Of a DNA stretch of 64,000 nucleotides, positions 30,720 through 42,007 are shown one piece after another. Both the position numbers and the translations under genes were made by a program. The DNA is taken from NCBI GenBank assembly GCA_963678675.1, contig OY783192.1, positions 38,161,250 to 38,225,249 on the forward strand. The letters are read 5' to 3'. Position 1 is the stretch's first letter. Each line of letters opens with the position of its first letter. This DNA is from Xiphydria camelus (Eukaryota > Arthropoda > Insecta > Hymenoptera > Xiphydriidae). Under the pieces are notes generated by a model. That model was given only the letters and a program-made list of their open reading frames with translations. It ran no database searches and had not been told where the DNA came from.

Positions 30720-31684
30720 TCAACTTTTATCATCATCCCTGTCATCTCCTTCGTCGAAATCACGCATTTTAACATCCGCCTCTTCACCATACTGTATGAT
30801 AGTATCTATGGTTAACTTGATATCTGCTATATTCTCCTCATCCTTGATGTTTAACGGATAAAAACGCACCAGGCTGTAATCTTCTATCAACCTCCCCAAA
30901 GCTTTTGTAAGATTTCTGTGTTTTTCATTCCATGCACCTGTACTCATGTCGTCCAGTAAGCTCGTAGGATCTGGTTCCAAGTAGCTGTCCAAGTGCTTTG
31001 TGGCGCCTTTTGATAGCAAGTCCATTTTGCTTAGAATGTTGAGGTGTGGAAGTTCCAAGTTTATCATGACACTGAGAGCAGCCATAGTTCCGGATAGAAA
31101 TTTTGAGCCGTCTACCATAAATTGACTATCAACTAAGAACACTCCGCATAAGCGGAAGTTCAAATTTTGTAGCATGGCGATCAATTGACGCATGACCGTC
31201 ATGTGCGTGTAAAGTTCTATTTGACCAGGGCAATCGAAGATTATGTAGTCGTCGTCTGTATCTCCTAATTGTTCTTCCAACCAATTAGAATTTTCTACCA
31301 AGTACCTGAAGTGAAATAAACGCATGCTAAAGTTGCTACGCTACGTAGTTCACGTGATAAAGACTTACTCCATACAAAATACGAGTCCCCCGTTCGGTCC
31401 AAATTTTAATTGATCGTCTTCCATCGCGTCGTCCACGTGAATCAATTCTCTTATGTCCGCCAAGGGATTGTAATCAAAATGCTCGGCTGCGGGATCCAAG
31501 TTCACTACGTCTATCGTCTTCCTTTCGTTGGCAGCATGCTGCTGCATGATGGAACAGTAGGTAGACTAAAAGAAAATATTTTTAATTCAACTGTCAAATG
31601 TAGGAGGTTAATCGAGAAAGCAATCGGTTAAAGTTTAACCTTGCCACTGCCGGCTGGTCCCATAACGAGCTGAGCATATCTCAT
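30720..31684 (-). CDS. GPN3: GPN-loop GTPase 3, 275 aa
   Basis: Partner GTPase of GPN1 in RNA polymerase II biogenesis. Three exons: 31684-31640, 31565-31369 and 31305-30720. Exon 1 encodes only [15 protein letters not shown], and the P-loop is completed by STYC in exon 2. Other motifs: [20 protein letters not shown], the GPN loop [14 protein letters not shown] (across intron 2), [28 protein letters not shown] and [10 protein letters not shown] as the guanine-specificity motif. The tail is acidic ([12 protein letters not shown]) and shorter than the human one (284 aa in all). The ATG at 31684 sits directly before RYAQLVMG, as expected for the family. Confidence 0.95.
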
Positions 31685-32011
31685 ATTCTCGCTTTTTCGG
31701 AAAAATGCAATGTTACAATAAACGCGTAGGTACTATAAAATTTCCCTCCGTATCTTATTTATTGCCGGTAGAATACCGTACGGCCGCGATCAAAAACACA
31801 ACTGCGAGTTTTGCATGCGCACCCCTGTCTGCGGTCTGAATGCGCATCCGTAGTCATCCGCGGGGTGCTGGCGTGTCGCTGCGAGTTACCTACCTACATA
31901 TAGTTATTTATTCATGGTCTAATGTGAATAAAGTTTTTATCGTTTTTCCCAAACAGGAGCGAGATTAACCTATATGTTTGGTGGACAATTATTTTTGTAA
32001 TATATTCAATA
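31685..32011. promoter_or_regulatory. Divergent promoter of GPN3 and NSRP1
   Basis: Only 327 bases separate the two start codons, so one compact region should drive both genes. About a third of it is a fragment of the dispersed inverted-repeat family (31776-31885). Confidence 0.6.
31776..31885. mobile_element. One-armed fragment of the 16885-17417 element family
   Basis: Starting after TA, the blocks CCGTACGGCCGCGATCAA, TTTGCATGCGCACCCC, TGAATGCGCATCCGTAGTC, ATCCGCG and TGCTGGCGT follow in the same order as in the left part of the element at 16885. A segment of about 35 bases is missing from the middle. No matching right arm is seen, so this is a truncated copy. It lies within the GPN3/NSRP1 promoter interval. 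Confidence 0.65.
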
Positions 32012-33336
32012 ATGTCTGTCAACAGTAAGGAAGGGAAGCAGTAAGTTTATTTCTTGTTTTCTATCACCCTCTGAATGAGGCCGGGTGAAAGTGATTAATT
32101 GAACTATACTAGAGCAACGCATTCTACACTAAATGTGTTCTAATTTATTTTCCATAACACAGGTACGGCTTGATCGTTCCAAAGAAGTCTCAATTGTCTG
32201 CTCCTAAAGCCAGTAATGTATTTGGAGATGACAGCGAATCAGATGGGGATGACGGAACCGACTGGGTGAAAAAGGCTCTAAAAGCCGAAGGTGAAAAGAA
32301 TCGAGTGAAGAAACAAACACAAATAACTATGCAAAGAGCCCTTAACGAAAATCCTACCGTCTATCAGTACGACGAGGTCTACGACGAGATGGAGCGTACG
32401 AAAGTTGTGGAGAAAACTGTGCAGAAAAAGCAGAAGGAGCCCAAATACATCAAAAACCTGATAAAGGCAGCCGAACATAGAAAGAGAGAGCAGGAGCACA
32501 GAATAGAAAGAATGGTTCAAAAGGAGCGCGAGGCCGAAGGTGAAATGTATGCCGATAAGGAAAGTTTTGTCACGTCCGCGTATAGAGTGAAGCTGGAGGA
32601 GTTTAAAAAAATGGAGGAAGAGGAGTCTAGAATGGAGAGATTAGAGGCGATAGGAGATGTGACGAAGCAGCAGAACTTGTCAGGATTTTATAGGCATATG
32701 CTCGAACAGACTGTGAACCATGGGAGAGATGAAACGAATGTTGGCGATAATATGATAAAAATAGCTACAAAAGATCCGACAGTGACAAAGGAGAATGAGT
32801 CAAATAACGATCGAGATGATTCTTCCAATTCGGACTCCGCTGTAGAGAGTGCGATCTCAGACAAAGAAGACAAAGCAAAAGGAATTAAAGAGGCTCGAAA
32901 ATCCCTTGAAAATATCAAGAAGAAAAGGCAATACAGGAAACGCGTTACTGAGGATTCAGAATCGGATAATGACGCGGACGAAATTGCGAAATCGAACGTC
33001 GATAAAGAAAGCGTAGATGGTTTGAGCCCCGTGAGAAAGGAGACTAGCCAAGACCTCTTAGATGCTAAGAAGCAAAAACTTATTTCCGAAACTATCGAAG
33101 AAGTTCGCAAGGAAAATATAAATAAAGACGAACAGAGTATCGCTGGATTGAATGGTGGTAAAACTTCGGAAAGTAATTGTAATGGATCCCCTAAACAAAA
33201 GAAAAAGGATGAAGAGGATTCAGAAAAAATCGAGGAACCCAAGCGTTCTATCTGGGAAAAAAGAACAGTTGGACCCCTTTATGAAGCAGCTTTGGAAAGA
33301 TATTACGCCCGAAAAGCGATAAGACTCTCTTCTTAG
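32012..33336 (+). CDS. NSRP1: Nuclear speckle splicing regulatory protein 1, 400 aa
   Basis: Nuclear speckle protein (CCDC55) that influences alternative splice-site choice. Exon 1 is 32012-32040 (MSVNSKEGK plus CA) and exon 2 is 32163-33336; the split codon gives QYGLIVPKK. Family marks are the N-terminal YGLIVPKKS and FGDDSESD, then NPTVYQYDEVYDEME, KEPKYIKNLIKAAEHRKREQ and KESFVTSAYRVKLEEFKKME. This conserved coiled-coil block spans about residues 15-185. The rest is charged and low-complexity (S/D/E/K-rich), ending SIWEKRTVGPLYEAALERYY before a short tail; that C-terminal block is also conserved in the family. Human NSRP1 is longer (558 aa) because of its RS/K-rich region. A clear polyadenylation signal follows at 33384. 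Confidence 0.9.
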
Positions 33337-33383
33337 TTAATACTGATTCTAATAAGTTATAACATCTTATAAGATGAACTGTA

Positions 33384-33389
33384 AATAAA
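33384..33389 (+). terminator. Polyadenylation signal of NSRP1
   Basis: AATAAA lies 47 bases after the NSRP1 stop codon and well before the CPD promoter. Confidence 0.65.
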
Positions 33390-33804
33390 ATTGTCTTATT
33401 CTTACGTTCCCTTTAATTGACAATCTTTAATATAATCCATCCATAACTCTTTCCTGGAATGAATAAAATATTTACTCCATCCCCTCTTTGATGCTCGTAA
33501 GCTCATTGCGTCTTATCTAAATTTCGAAAAATCGATTAGTTCGCGACTTTATTATCATTGGCGTACCAATGGAAGTGGGCGGATGACGTAAGAGCTAAAC
33601 GTCAGATTGGCCAAGCACCGTGTGGTGGTTTCCCTTTTCGACGTACCTCGTAAGCTAGGTTAGTACCCCCTTCCATTCTGCTGCTGTGCAGACGTCATCA
33701 GAGCACTGGAGCATCAAGAGTGATCAAGGGGCACGTACCGTTAGCAGCCGGGAATAATCGTCCCTTTTGACAATCCCCGCAATTTTGTCCGAGTACGCGA
33801 CAAG
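33390..33804 (+). promoter_or_regulatory. Promoter region of CPD
   Basis: This interval separates the NSRP1 polyadenylation signal from the CPD start codon. It contains TGACGTAA (about 33583) and GACGTCAT (about 33692), both close to the CREB/ATF consensus. Without expression data these sites are only suggestive. Confidence 0.3.
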
Positions 33805-36800
33805 ATGGGATTGTACGGTGTCGTTTTTCTGGTTTGCGTCTCTCTTGGCATCGCCAACGCATACTCCCTGAGATCGTCGGAGAAGCCGAGGGAGGACTTT
33901 GTTATTCAGCGCTACACGAATTACAAAGAACTCGAGGATCTCTTCAAAACTCTCGCGGAAACCTATCCCGATCTCGCCAGGGTGCACTCCATAGGTAAAT
34001 CCGTCGAGGGCAGAGACCTCCTGGTGCTCGAGATCTCTGAAAATGTCAAAGAGCGCGGACTCGGCGAACCAATGGTCAAATACGTCGCGAACATGCACGG
34101 CGACGAGGCCGTCGGCCGCGAGCTCCTTGTCTTCCTTGCGCAGTACCTCTTGCACAATTACGGTAAAGACGAGAGGATTACAAAATTGGTGAACAATACG
34201 GACATTTTCCTCATGCCGTCTATGAATCCAGATGGCTTCGAAAAATCTCAAGTAAGATTTTCACAATTTATCTTCGTCTCGAATTAAAAGACTTCTTATA
34301 TAAATCCCCCCGCGTTACTAATGGTTTATATTGATACAATACAAGGTTTTAAGGTCCCACTGCGCTGTGTTCCTTATTTCAAAAAGATTCATTTCCATTA
34401 CAGGAAGGATCTTGCAATTCCAAGCAAGATTTCATTGGTCGAGAGAATGCCAATCGTAAAGATTTGAACAGAGATTTTCCTGATCAGTTCGACAGGAGAG
34501 GGAATAAACTCCAGAGAGGCGGAAGTATCGTCGAGGGTCGACAAAACGAGACTGTAGCTATGATGACTTGGATTGCTACCGAACCCTTTGTATTATCAGG
34601 CAATTTGCACGGTGGAGCCGTTGTTGCTAGTTATCCGTACGATTCAGGGTGAGTTTAGGTCTTTAAAACTGCATTAATCGAGGTTTTTATCACGGTAGAT
34701 AGATTTTATCTGAATGAAGAAGCAGCTTTTAAACTGATCTACATTATTGCTGCATCCTTCGTAAAATATCTGTTAAATCACGTCGTTTATTAACGTACAT
34801 TTCGAACTTAAATAATTTCTAGCATCGCTCGAGACTGCTGCGTTGAAAGCAAGACTCCCGATGACGAATTATTCAAGTATCTCGCGCACACGTATGCGGA
34901 CAACCACCCTACTATGCGAAAAGGGAATGCCTGCCCACCGGAGCTCTTCCACGGCGGCGTGACTAATGGGGCTTACTGGTACGCGTTTAGCTTCATATTA
35001 AAACTGATGAGCACGTGCGACAAATTCTCTCAAAGTAACTCGAGTTCGTACGAAACGCTTGTTTTTTCAGGTACGAGGTGACGGGCGGCATGCAAGACTT
35101 CAATTACGTTCATTCCAATTCCCTTGAAATAACATTCGAATTGAGTTGTTGCAAGTATCCGGACGCTTCGAGTTTGCCGGAACAATGGCATCTCAACAAG
35201 GAGCCCCTTATCAAGTATTTGGAACAAGCTCACATTGGCATGAAAGGTTCGTGGCTGTGACTGAAAGCAACCCAAGCTATTGGTTTCTTTGTACCTCGCG
35301 GAGAAAAGGAAGGTCTTTTCTTGTTTCCACATAGGTTTGGTGACTGATACGGATGGCCAACCTATTGAGGCAGCACAAATCGTCATCGTAGGAATCAATC
35401 ACAACGTCTCAACTACGAATCGAGGAGAGTACTGGCGACTGTTGCTCCCTGGGACTTATTCCGTGTATGCCGCGGCATGGGGGTAAGTTTGAGTTGGAAT
35501 TGGAAGAATTAACTTCGGCTATTCTCGCCGTAAAGGAAAGTGCGTCGGAATTTACAGCGCTTTCTCGCGTTTCAGGTATCGATCGAGCGATCCGATAGAA
35601 GTACAAATCAAAGCGGGCGAACCGACAATTGTGAATTTTACCCTACAAGCCGAACCAATCAATGAACAAGGTAAACCTCAACCGGATATTCCTCCACTGA
35701 TACCGTTTATGACGCTCCGAGAAATTATCGATTCTTTGCGTGATAATGAGTACTAACTTCCCCACAAGCAACACGAAGTTCCTATTTTTTATATCCTGGA
35801 AACCATACACTTCTTTCGATTTTCTTTTCAGTCTTTTCAACTCACAATCCGATTGACGGACCGCGTTTTTGAACCTTTCAAATATCGTTATGTCCGTGTT
35901 AACATGTCCATACACGCGCGCGCGTGCGCGTGTTTTGCATTTATTTCCCGCGGTACAGTTGATCCTCTCCTTGCTTGTAATTTACAGCGCGCGAACAGTA
36001 GCGCTCTGTCGTTTACGGAACTGTGGATCGTTGGAGATGTATCACACAAATTATCCAGAATTTCATTTAGTGCAACCATTACGCCGAACTTCACGCAAAA
36101 ATAGACTTCACGTCGCATCGTTGCGACGGCGAAGATTGAATTTTTTATATACATATTGTTTGCCAAGTTTCCTTCTTCTTTTATAAGTTTTCCTTGCGTA
36201 CACAAGGTATGGAGAAATCATAATCTTGTCAAACGTATCATTTGAGAGTGCTTTACTTTTAGTACATTTAACAAAATTAGGATGAGTGAAACGCGAACAA
36301 ATATATTAAATGTCTCTTTCGTGCGGCGCACAAAGTCAAAGGATATATTTTAACTATTTACGTAATATATCATCCTGTAATAACCCCGTGATAAGCATCA
36401 AACCGAATGAGAAATCGCGTAGAACATATCTCTCTATAAAGATCTGTATAGATATTAGAAAAAAAAGGGGCTGTATAAGGTATGTTGACATTTACCTTTC
36501 TTTGGTGAATTTATGACTTGATGCTTCTCCCCTCTCTCTCTTTTTCTCTCTTTATCTTCTTTTATAGCAAAGAATCGACAATGAGAATGATTATAGTGAG
36601 AAAGTAACTAATAAATTATATTGACGATATGTTCCGAAATTACGTTTCTTGTTAAAAATTCTTAGCTTCTCTCTTGAAATTCCTATGAGTGAAAGTTTGA
36701 ACCAGGAAATTGAGAGCCGAGTTAGCAAGCCCATATTCAGTCAAGGAGTACTTTCCCTCGTTTCGAGTAACCTTGCATCCTCTGTTATCCTTCATCCCTG

Positions 36801-39800
36801 ACTCCCACGTTATTAGGGTACACGAACTAAAGATCTCAGCTTTCCTCGGTTATGTCGTTCGTCCTTTTACCGCCCAACGTACTCTCTCTAATCTTTAATG
36901 ACGCGGGAATCTCGCTGAACAATACGCTTGACATTCCGTGACGGACATACGTGCTGGACGTAAAGTCATAAACGAGCAATACTTTCGAGCGTCGTCCGCG
37001 TGATTTCCAATAAACAAATGTAGACGCGAAACTAAGATATATATTCCCCACGGCTAGTCATAATGACTCTCTATACAAAAGGTAATAATGTATCCTATAG
37101 TGTGGCCTGTGTAAAATTGAACGCATATAGTATGTACATTAATCAAACACCCGAAAATAAAATATTATACATGCCGTGAAATAGCGTTATACATCTTTCT
37201 AATACGATCACCAAGCCTTCATCCTCATTTCCCATCGGAGAACATTCCACGCTTATCGGTCATGATTGCGTCGCGTTATTTTCTTTTCACGTTTTCTCTG
37301 TACCTTGTGTTCCGTATTGCGTAGATTCGCTTGTGTAAATAGATATCGGTTTCGATTCTACATTTACGATCGTCCGCGTCGATTCCTCCCGGCGTTCTCT
37401 TTACGACACCGAGAGATCGAAGTTGCAGTCGCTATTTTCTACGAGTGTTTGGTCGGACGTTATGAAAGCTAATTGCATACTCGACTCGAGAGCAATGATC
37501 GTGTTCAAGAAGAAACTCCTTTAGTTCGATACATGCAACGGGCGTCGCGGATTTATGTCTATGATTTTTCTTTTACCGATTCCCGGCAAGAACAGATTCG
37601 CAAGAAGTCGACGAACTTACCAGGCCGCGAGACAAGTACGGCTTCCTGCGTTCCACCAAGTTCGAGCATCATAACTATAAAGCGATGGAGAGTTTCCTGA
37701 AGGACTTGGCCGAGAACTATCCGAATATTACGCGACTCTATAGCGTGGGACGCTCGGTGGAGGGTCGCGAGCTCTACGTGATGGAGGTGACGAGGCGACC
37801 TGGGGTACATGACTTGGGCGTACCCGAGATGAAGTACGTCGGCAATATGCACGGCAATGAAGTAGTTGGTCGGGAGATGTTGCTTTTACTGTTGAAATAT
37901 ATGTGCGAGAATTACGGGACGGATGATCGAGTCACTAGGATAGTCGACACGATAAGAGTGCACGTTCTACCGAGCATGAATCCCGATGGATACGAGATTT
38001 CTCAAGTAGGAGATTTTGACGGGGTTGTGGGAAGGGCCAATGCGAAGGGAGTGGATCTCAATAGAAACTTTCCCGATCAGTATGGAGTAACCAAGGTACG
38101 TCTTTCAGAGGGAGGCAGTCTGGTAGCATTGATAATACGCTAGATCTTTCGCTTTTACCGCAGTACAATAGAGAACAGCAGCCGGAAACGAAGGCGCTGA
38201 TGAAGTGGATCACTGGCAATCCCTTCGTCCTCTCTGCTAATCTCCACGGTGGTGCCTTGGTCGCGAATTATCCCTACGACGACGGGCCTGATCAGGTCGA
38301 TATCAATGCCAATCCCAGTCCTGACAACGCCGTGTTCAAGTTGATTTCCTCCGTTTACTCTAACGCCCATCCACGTATGCACCTTGGCGAGCCTTGTCCG
38401 TCGCTATCGAGATACAGCGAAGGCTCGAAGAACTTCCTCGAGGAACGCTTCCCCGGCGGTACCACTAACGGGGCCGCTTGGTACCCCGTATCGGGCGGTA
38501 TGCAAGATTTCAACTACATCAACAGTAACGCCTTCGAGATCACATTGGAGATTGGATGCACAAAGTTCCCGCTGGCTGTGGATCTTTCACGGCTATGGTT
38601 GGAAAATCGAGAACCGCTTCTGCAGTTTATAGAGATGGTGGGTTGTCCGACTTTGATTTTCCGTTGCGACAATTCCCTCCCTCTGGTCAACAGAAACTCG
38701 GAAAAGGGATCGTGTAAATTGATACTGAACGCAATTTCTCTCATAGACTCGCAAAGGCGTGCACGGCTTGGTGCGATCCTCCATCGGCGGAGCGATCTCT
38801 CACGCGAGGATACACGTGGAGAATATCGACCACGATATCTTCGCCGGAGTCGGCGGTGACTACTGGCGGCTTTTGGCGCCCGGAACGTACAACATAACCG
38901 CCAGCGCACCGGAGTACGAGTCGATTACGCAAACTGTGACCGTAACTGCTGGGCACGGTCCTGGAGAAGGCGAAGCGTCTTTGGACTTCACTCTGATGCG
39001 AGACGATCCCGAACATTGGTACGTTCGCTGGATGTAAATTTTCTCGGATGAATTGTCATTGAAAAATTGTACCATCGTTGCGCAGGTCCTCCGCGTACGA
39101 TTTCCGTCTGATGGCTAATCTTCAGAACGGTTACTTGAAGAACTCCGAATTGAGCGCTCGATTCAGCCAGCTCGAGAATGGCCAACCGGACGTAGCGGAA
39201 TTCCAAGCCGGGGATTCCTTGGTCAGCATGGCTATTCATTCCTTGAAGATCACCAACGATGTGAGTACCTCTCTACCATTTTTCGAGATATTCCGCCTGG
39301 CGATACCGATGAAGGATCGTTATTTCAGATGGGAGCACCGGAAGAGAATAAACTTCACGTCGCGTTGGTCGGTGGTCTGTTCGCTTCGCAACCTGCAGGC
39401 CGGGAAATGTTGCTTCGTCTGGCCACGCACATCCTCAAGGGCAATCGAATCGGCAATCCTTCTATCAAGAGGATATTGAACTCCACCGTTTTGCACTTCG
39501 TACCCGGTGTCGATCCCGCTTTTGACGGAGTGACAGACAATTGCAATCCGCTATTGCACGATGAAGTCGGGCAAAAATTATTGGCGAACGAAGGTACGGA
39601 GGCCGACGCGGTTACGAGCGCCTTCAGGAAAATGTTGGAACTGGCAGATTACGACGTGATTGTCATGTTGGCCGGAGGAAACAAGGAGGTCACGTGAGTG
39701 TTGCATCGACGCGCTGCGCTTCTCGTATTTTCTACTGAGCCATCTCCATAAAGCTCCTCTTCGCTGCTTATTCTTTCTTCAGTTACACCGAAGACGGGTC

Positions 39801-42007
39801 CGGCCTCTATAAAACTCTCGCGGAGAGATATAAGTCGCACTTGCACAAAGAACAGTGCGATCTTCAAGACAACGGCTTCCACGCGGTTCAGGATTACATC
39901 GAAGAGCGATATCACATTCCCTCGGTAACAGTTCACAAATTTCTTCGGTAATGTACCGCAAATAAGTGTCTCTTCAAGTGAGGAGTCAACATACTTTTTC
40001 TCCTTGCAGATTACCACGTCTCTGTCTTGTTGCAAATATCCCGCCGCTGAGTCGATTCCGCTTTTATGGCGCGAGAATTTGCTGCCGTCGATGGAGCTCC
40101 TCGAGGGCCTGGCAACTGGAGTCCGTGGAACCGTTGCGAACGCTCGACACGAGCCTCTCAAAGATGCCACGGTACAGATCGGCGAGAGCGTTCATCGACT
40201 AACGAAGAACATGGCGTACTTTAAAGTTACCCTTCTCCCGGGTGATCACGAGTTGATCTTCACTTGTCCCGGTTACACTCGGAAAACGTTGGTCGTAACC
40301 GTTCGACAAGGTGAGATGGCCGACACGAACGTGGTACTCGATCAGGCAACGAGCTCTTCGGACCCAAGCGTTAATGTGAATATCCAAAGCGAAGAGTCAA
40401 GCGAGGTCAATCAAATTCTTGATCGCTTGAACGGAAAGTATCCGCGAATCTCGCGACTGTACACCGTCGGAAAGACGCGGAAGGGTAACAAAGTCCTCGG
40501 GCTCGAGATCGGTGTTCAGCGAGATCGCAACGATTTGGTAGGGCGCCCGTCGATCATCTTCACGGCTGGTACCACGCAAGGTGCGCCTGTAACGACGGAA
40601 ACTCTTTTGAATTTCGCGTCCCACTTGTTGGAGAATTACAAGAAGGACGGAAATATCACGAATTACTTGACGAACTTTTCCATTCACATTGCGCCGGATT
40701 TGTATCCCGACTTGGCGAAAAATCAGACGTGCTCCGTGTCGGAGAGCGCGCTGAAGTTCCCGATAGGAAACGCGTTGGACGACGATGCCGCGATGATCGT
40801 CAAGTGGTTGAAGGATATCAATGCAGTAGTAGCGGTCAATTTGAACAGCGGCGCGACGCACGTGGAGATACCGTTCGCTGACGAGCATGGCGATATTTAC
40901 GGTCCACGTGGCGTCTACCAGACGGATGACGAAAAGACCTTCCAAAGACTCGCATCCGCGTACGCGAAACACCATCCGTTCATGACTTCTGGTCAGCAAA
41001 AGTGCGAGGTCGAGGCTAGCGTAGAAAGCAACGGGATAACACACGCGGGCGTTGCTTTCGGGAAGAGCAGGCGAGATTCTCTGATGGATTACGTGTACTT
41101 GAACACGAGCACGCTGATGCTCGACGTCTACGTGACCTGTTGCAACACCGATCACTTTCTCGACGTGTGGCAAGAGAACAAGGAAAGTCTGTTATCGATT
41201 ATCGGCGAGATCGGTGCTGGAGTGACTGGCTACGTGGTGAGCCAAACCGACGAACCGATCCAAAACGCGATTCTGTCCTACGACGGATCGGTCCATCGCG
41301 TCAAGAACCAAAATACGGGGGCGTATTGGCTTCTACTGCCATCCGGGAATCATACAATTGTTGCCGAGGCTCTGGGATACGGCTCGGAGACGAAAATTAT
41401 CAGTACCGTCGACGGAACGAAAGTTCCGCACGTTATGTTCAAGCTGCGGAGAGACGAGAGTGTCTTTGGAATGCCTAGAATGGTCTTTATCGTTATTACC
41501 GGTGAGGCTAACTCTGGATTATACTCAGATTACTCAGCGCTACCTTAAAACCTCTGAAATGATATTCGTTAACTCATTTGTCATTTGTGCCGCTAGGAAT
41601 GATCTGCCTGGGCATAGTTGCTTCCGGAGTTTGCTGCTACGCAGTTTACCAGTCGAGGCAAAACGACGATAGAAATACCAAGAAGGGCTACGCGTTTAGT
41701 TTGCTCAAAGACGGTACGAGCTTCTTCGATGACGACGAAAAAGAAGTGGAGATATTTCAGAGGCCTACGAAAGGTAGGAACAGTTGCACCGTGAAGCTCA
41801 AGGTCCGCCCTATGTCGCCCTCCTTTCGTTTATTGACTTCTTCAAGTCCTCGCTTCTATTTCAGAACTCTACATAAAGGAGAACGATCTTCTGCGTACTG
41901 CGAAGCCGTACTTTGATGAAGACGGGTCGAGTTCGGACGAAGGAAGCGACTTGGAATTCATAAAACCCGAAGGACACTGGGTGGACACGCCTGAAGTTAG
42001 GTCGTAG
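33805..42007 (+). CDS. CPD: Carboxypeptidase D (silver) with four CP-like units, 1668 aa
   Basis: Membrane metallocarboxypeptidase of the trans-Golgi; trims C-terminal Arg/Lys from processed peptides. Exons: 33805-34251, 34404-34648, 34823-34978, 35071-35246, 35335-35482, 35576-35670, 37596-38095, 38164-38637, 38747-39018, 39086-39260, 39329-39693, 39783-39924, 40010-41501, 41597-41773, 41865-42007; all phases agree. A signal peptide ([15 protein letters not shown]) is followed by unit I, with zinc ligands HGDE (H98, E101) and NLHGGAV and catalytic Glu in [12 protein letters not shown]. Unit II (from about residue 423) keeps HGNE, NLHGGAL and EITLEIGC. Unit III (about 838-1100) and unit IV (about 1193-1463) lack the zinc ligands and the Glu. 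Each unit is followed by a transthyretin-like domain. A membrane helix (about 1552-1575) and an acidic tail ([12 protein letters not shown]) close the protein. Confidence 0.93.
35671..35756 (+). CDS. CPD: Alternative 3' end of CPD, short isoform
   Basis: If the donor after codon 422 is not used, the frame continues past GTAAAC as [20 protein letters not shown], then DSLRDNEY, and stops at 35754-35756. The product would be a single catalytic unit plus its transthyretin-like domain, without a membrane anchor, so secreted. Flies make short single-unit silver isoforms by alternative splicing, which supports the idea by analogy. Possible polyadenylation signals follow at about 36610 and 37155. Confidence 0.5.
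35757..37595 (+). other. CPD intron / probable short-isoform 3' UTR
   Basis: For the long isoform this is intron; for the short one it is probably 3' UTR. It has an alternating CG/CA stretch near 35910-35935, a pyrimidine-rich tract at about 36520-36565, and AATAAA-type signals. No other coding exon was found. Confidence 0.5.
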
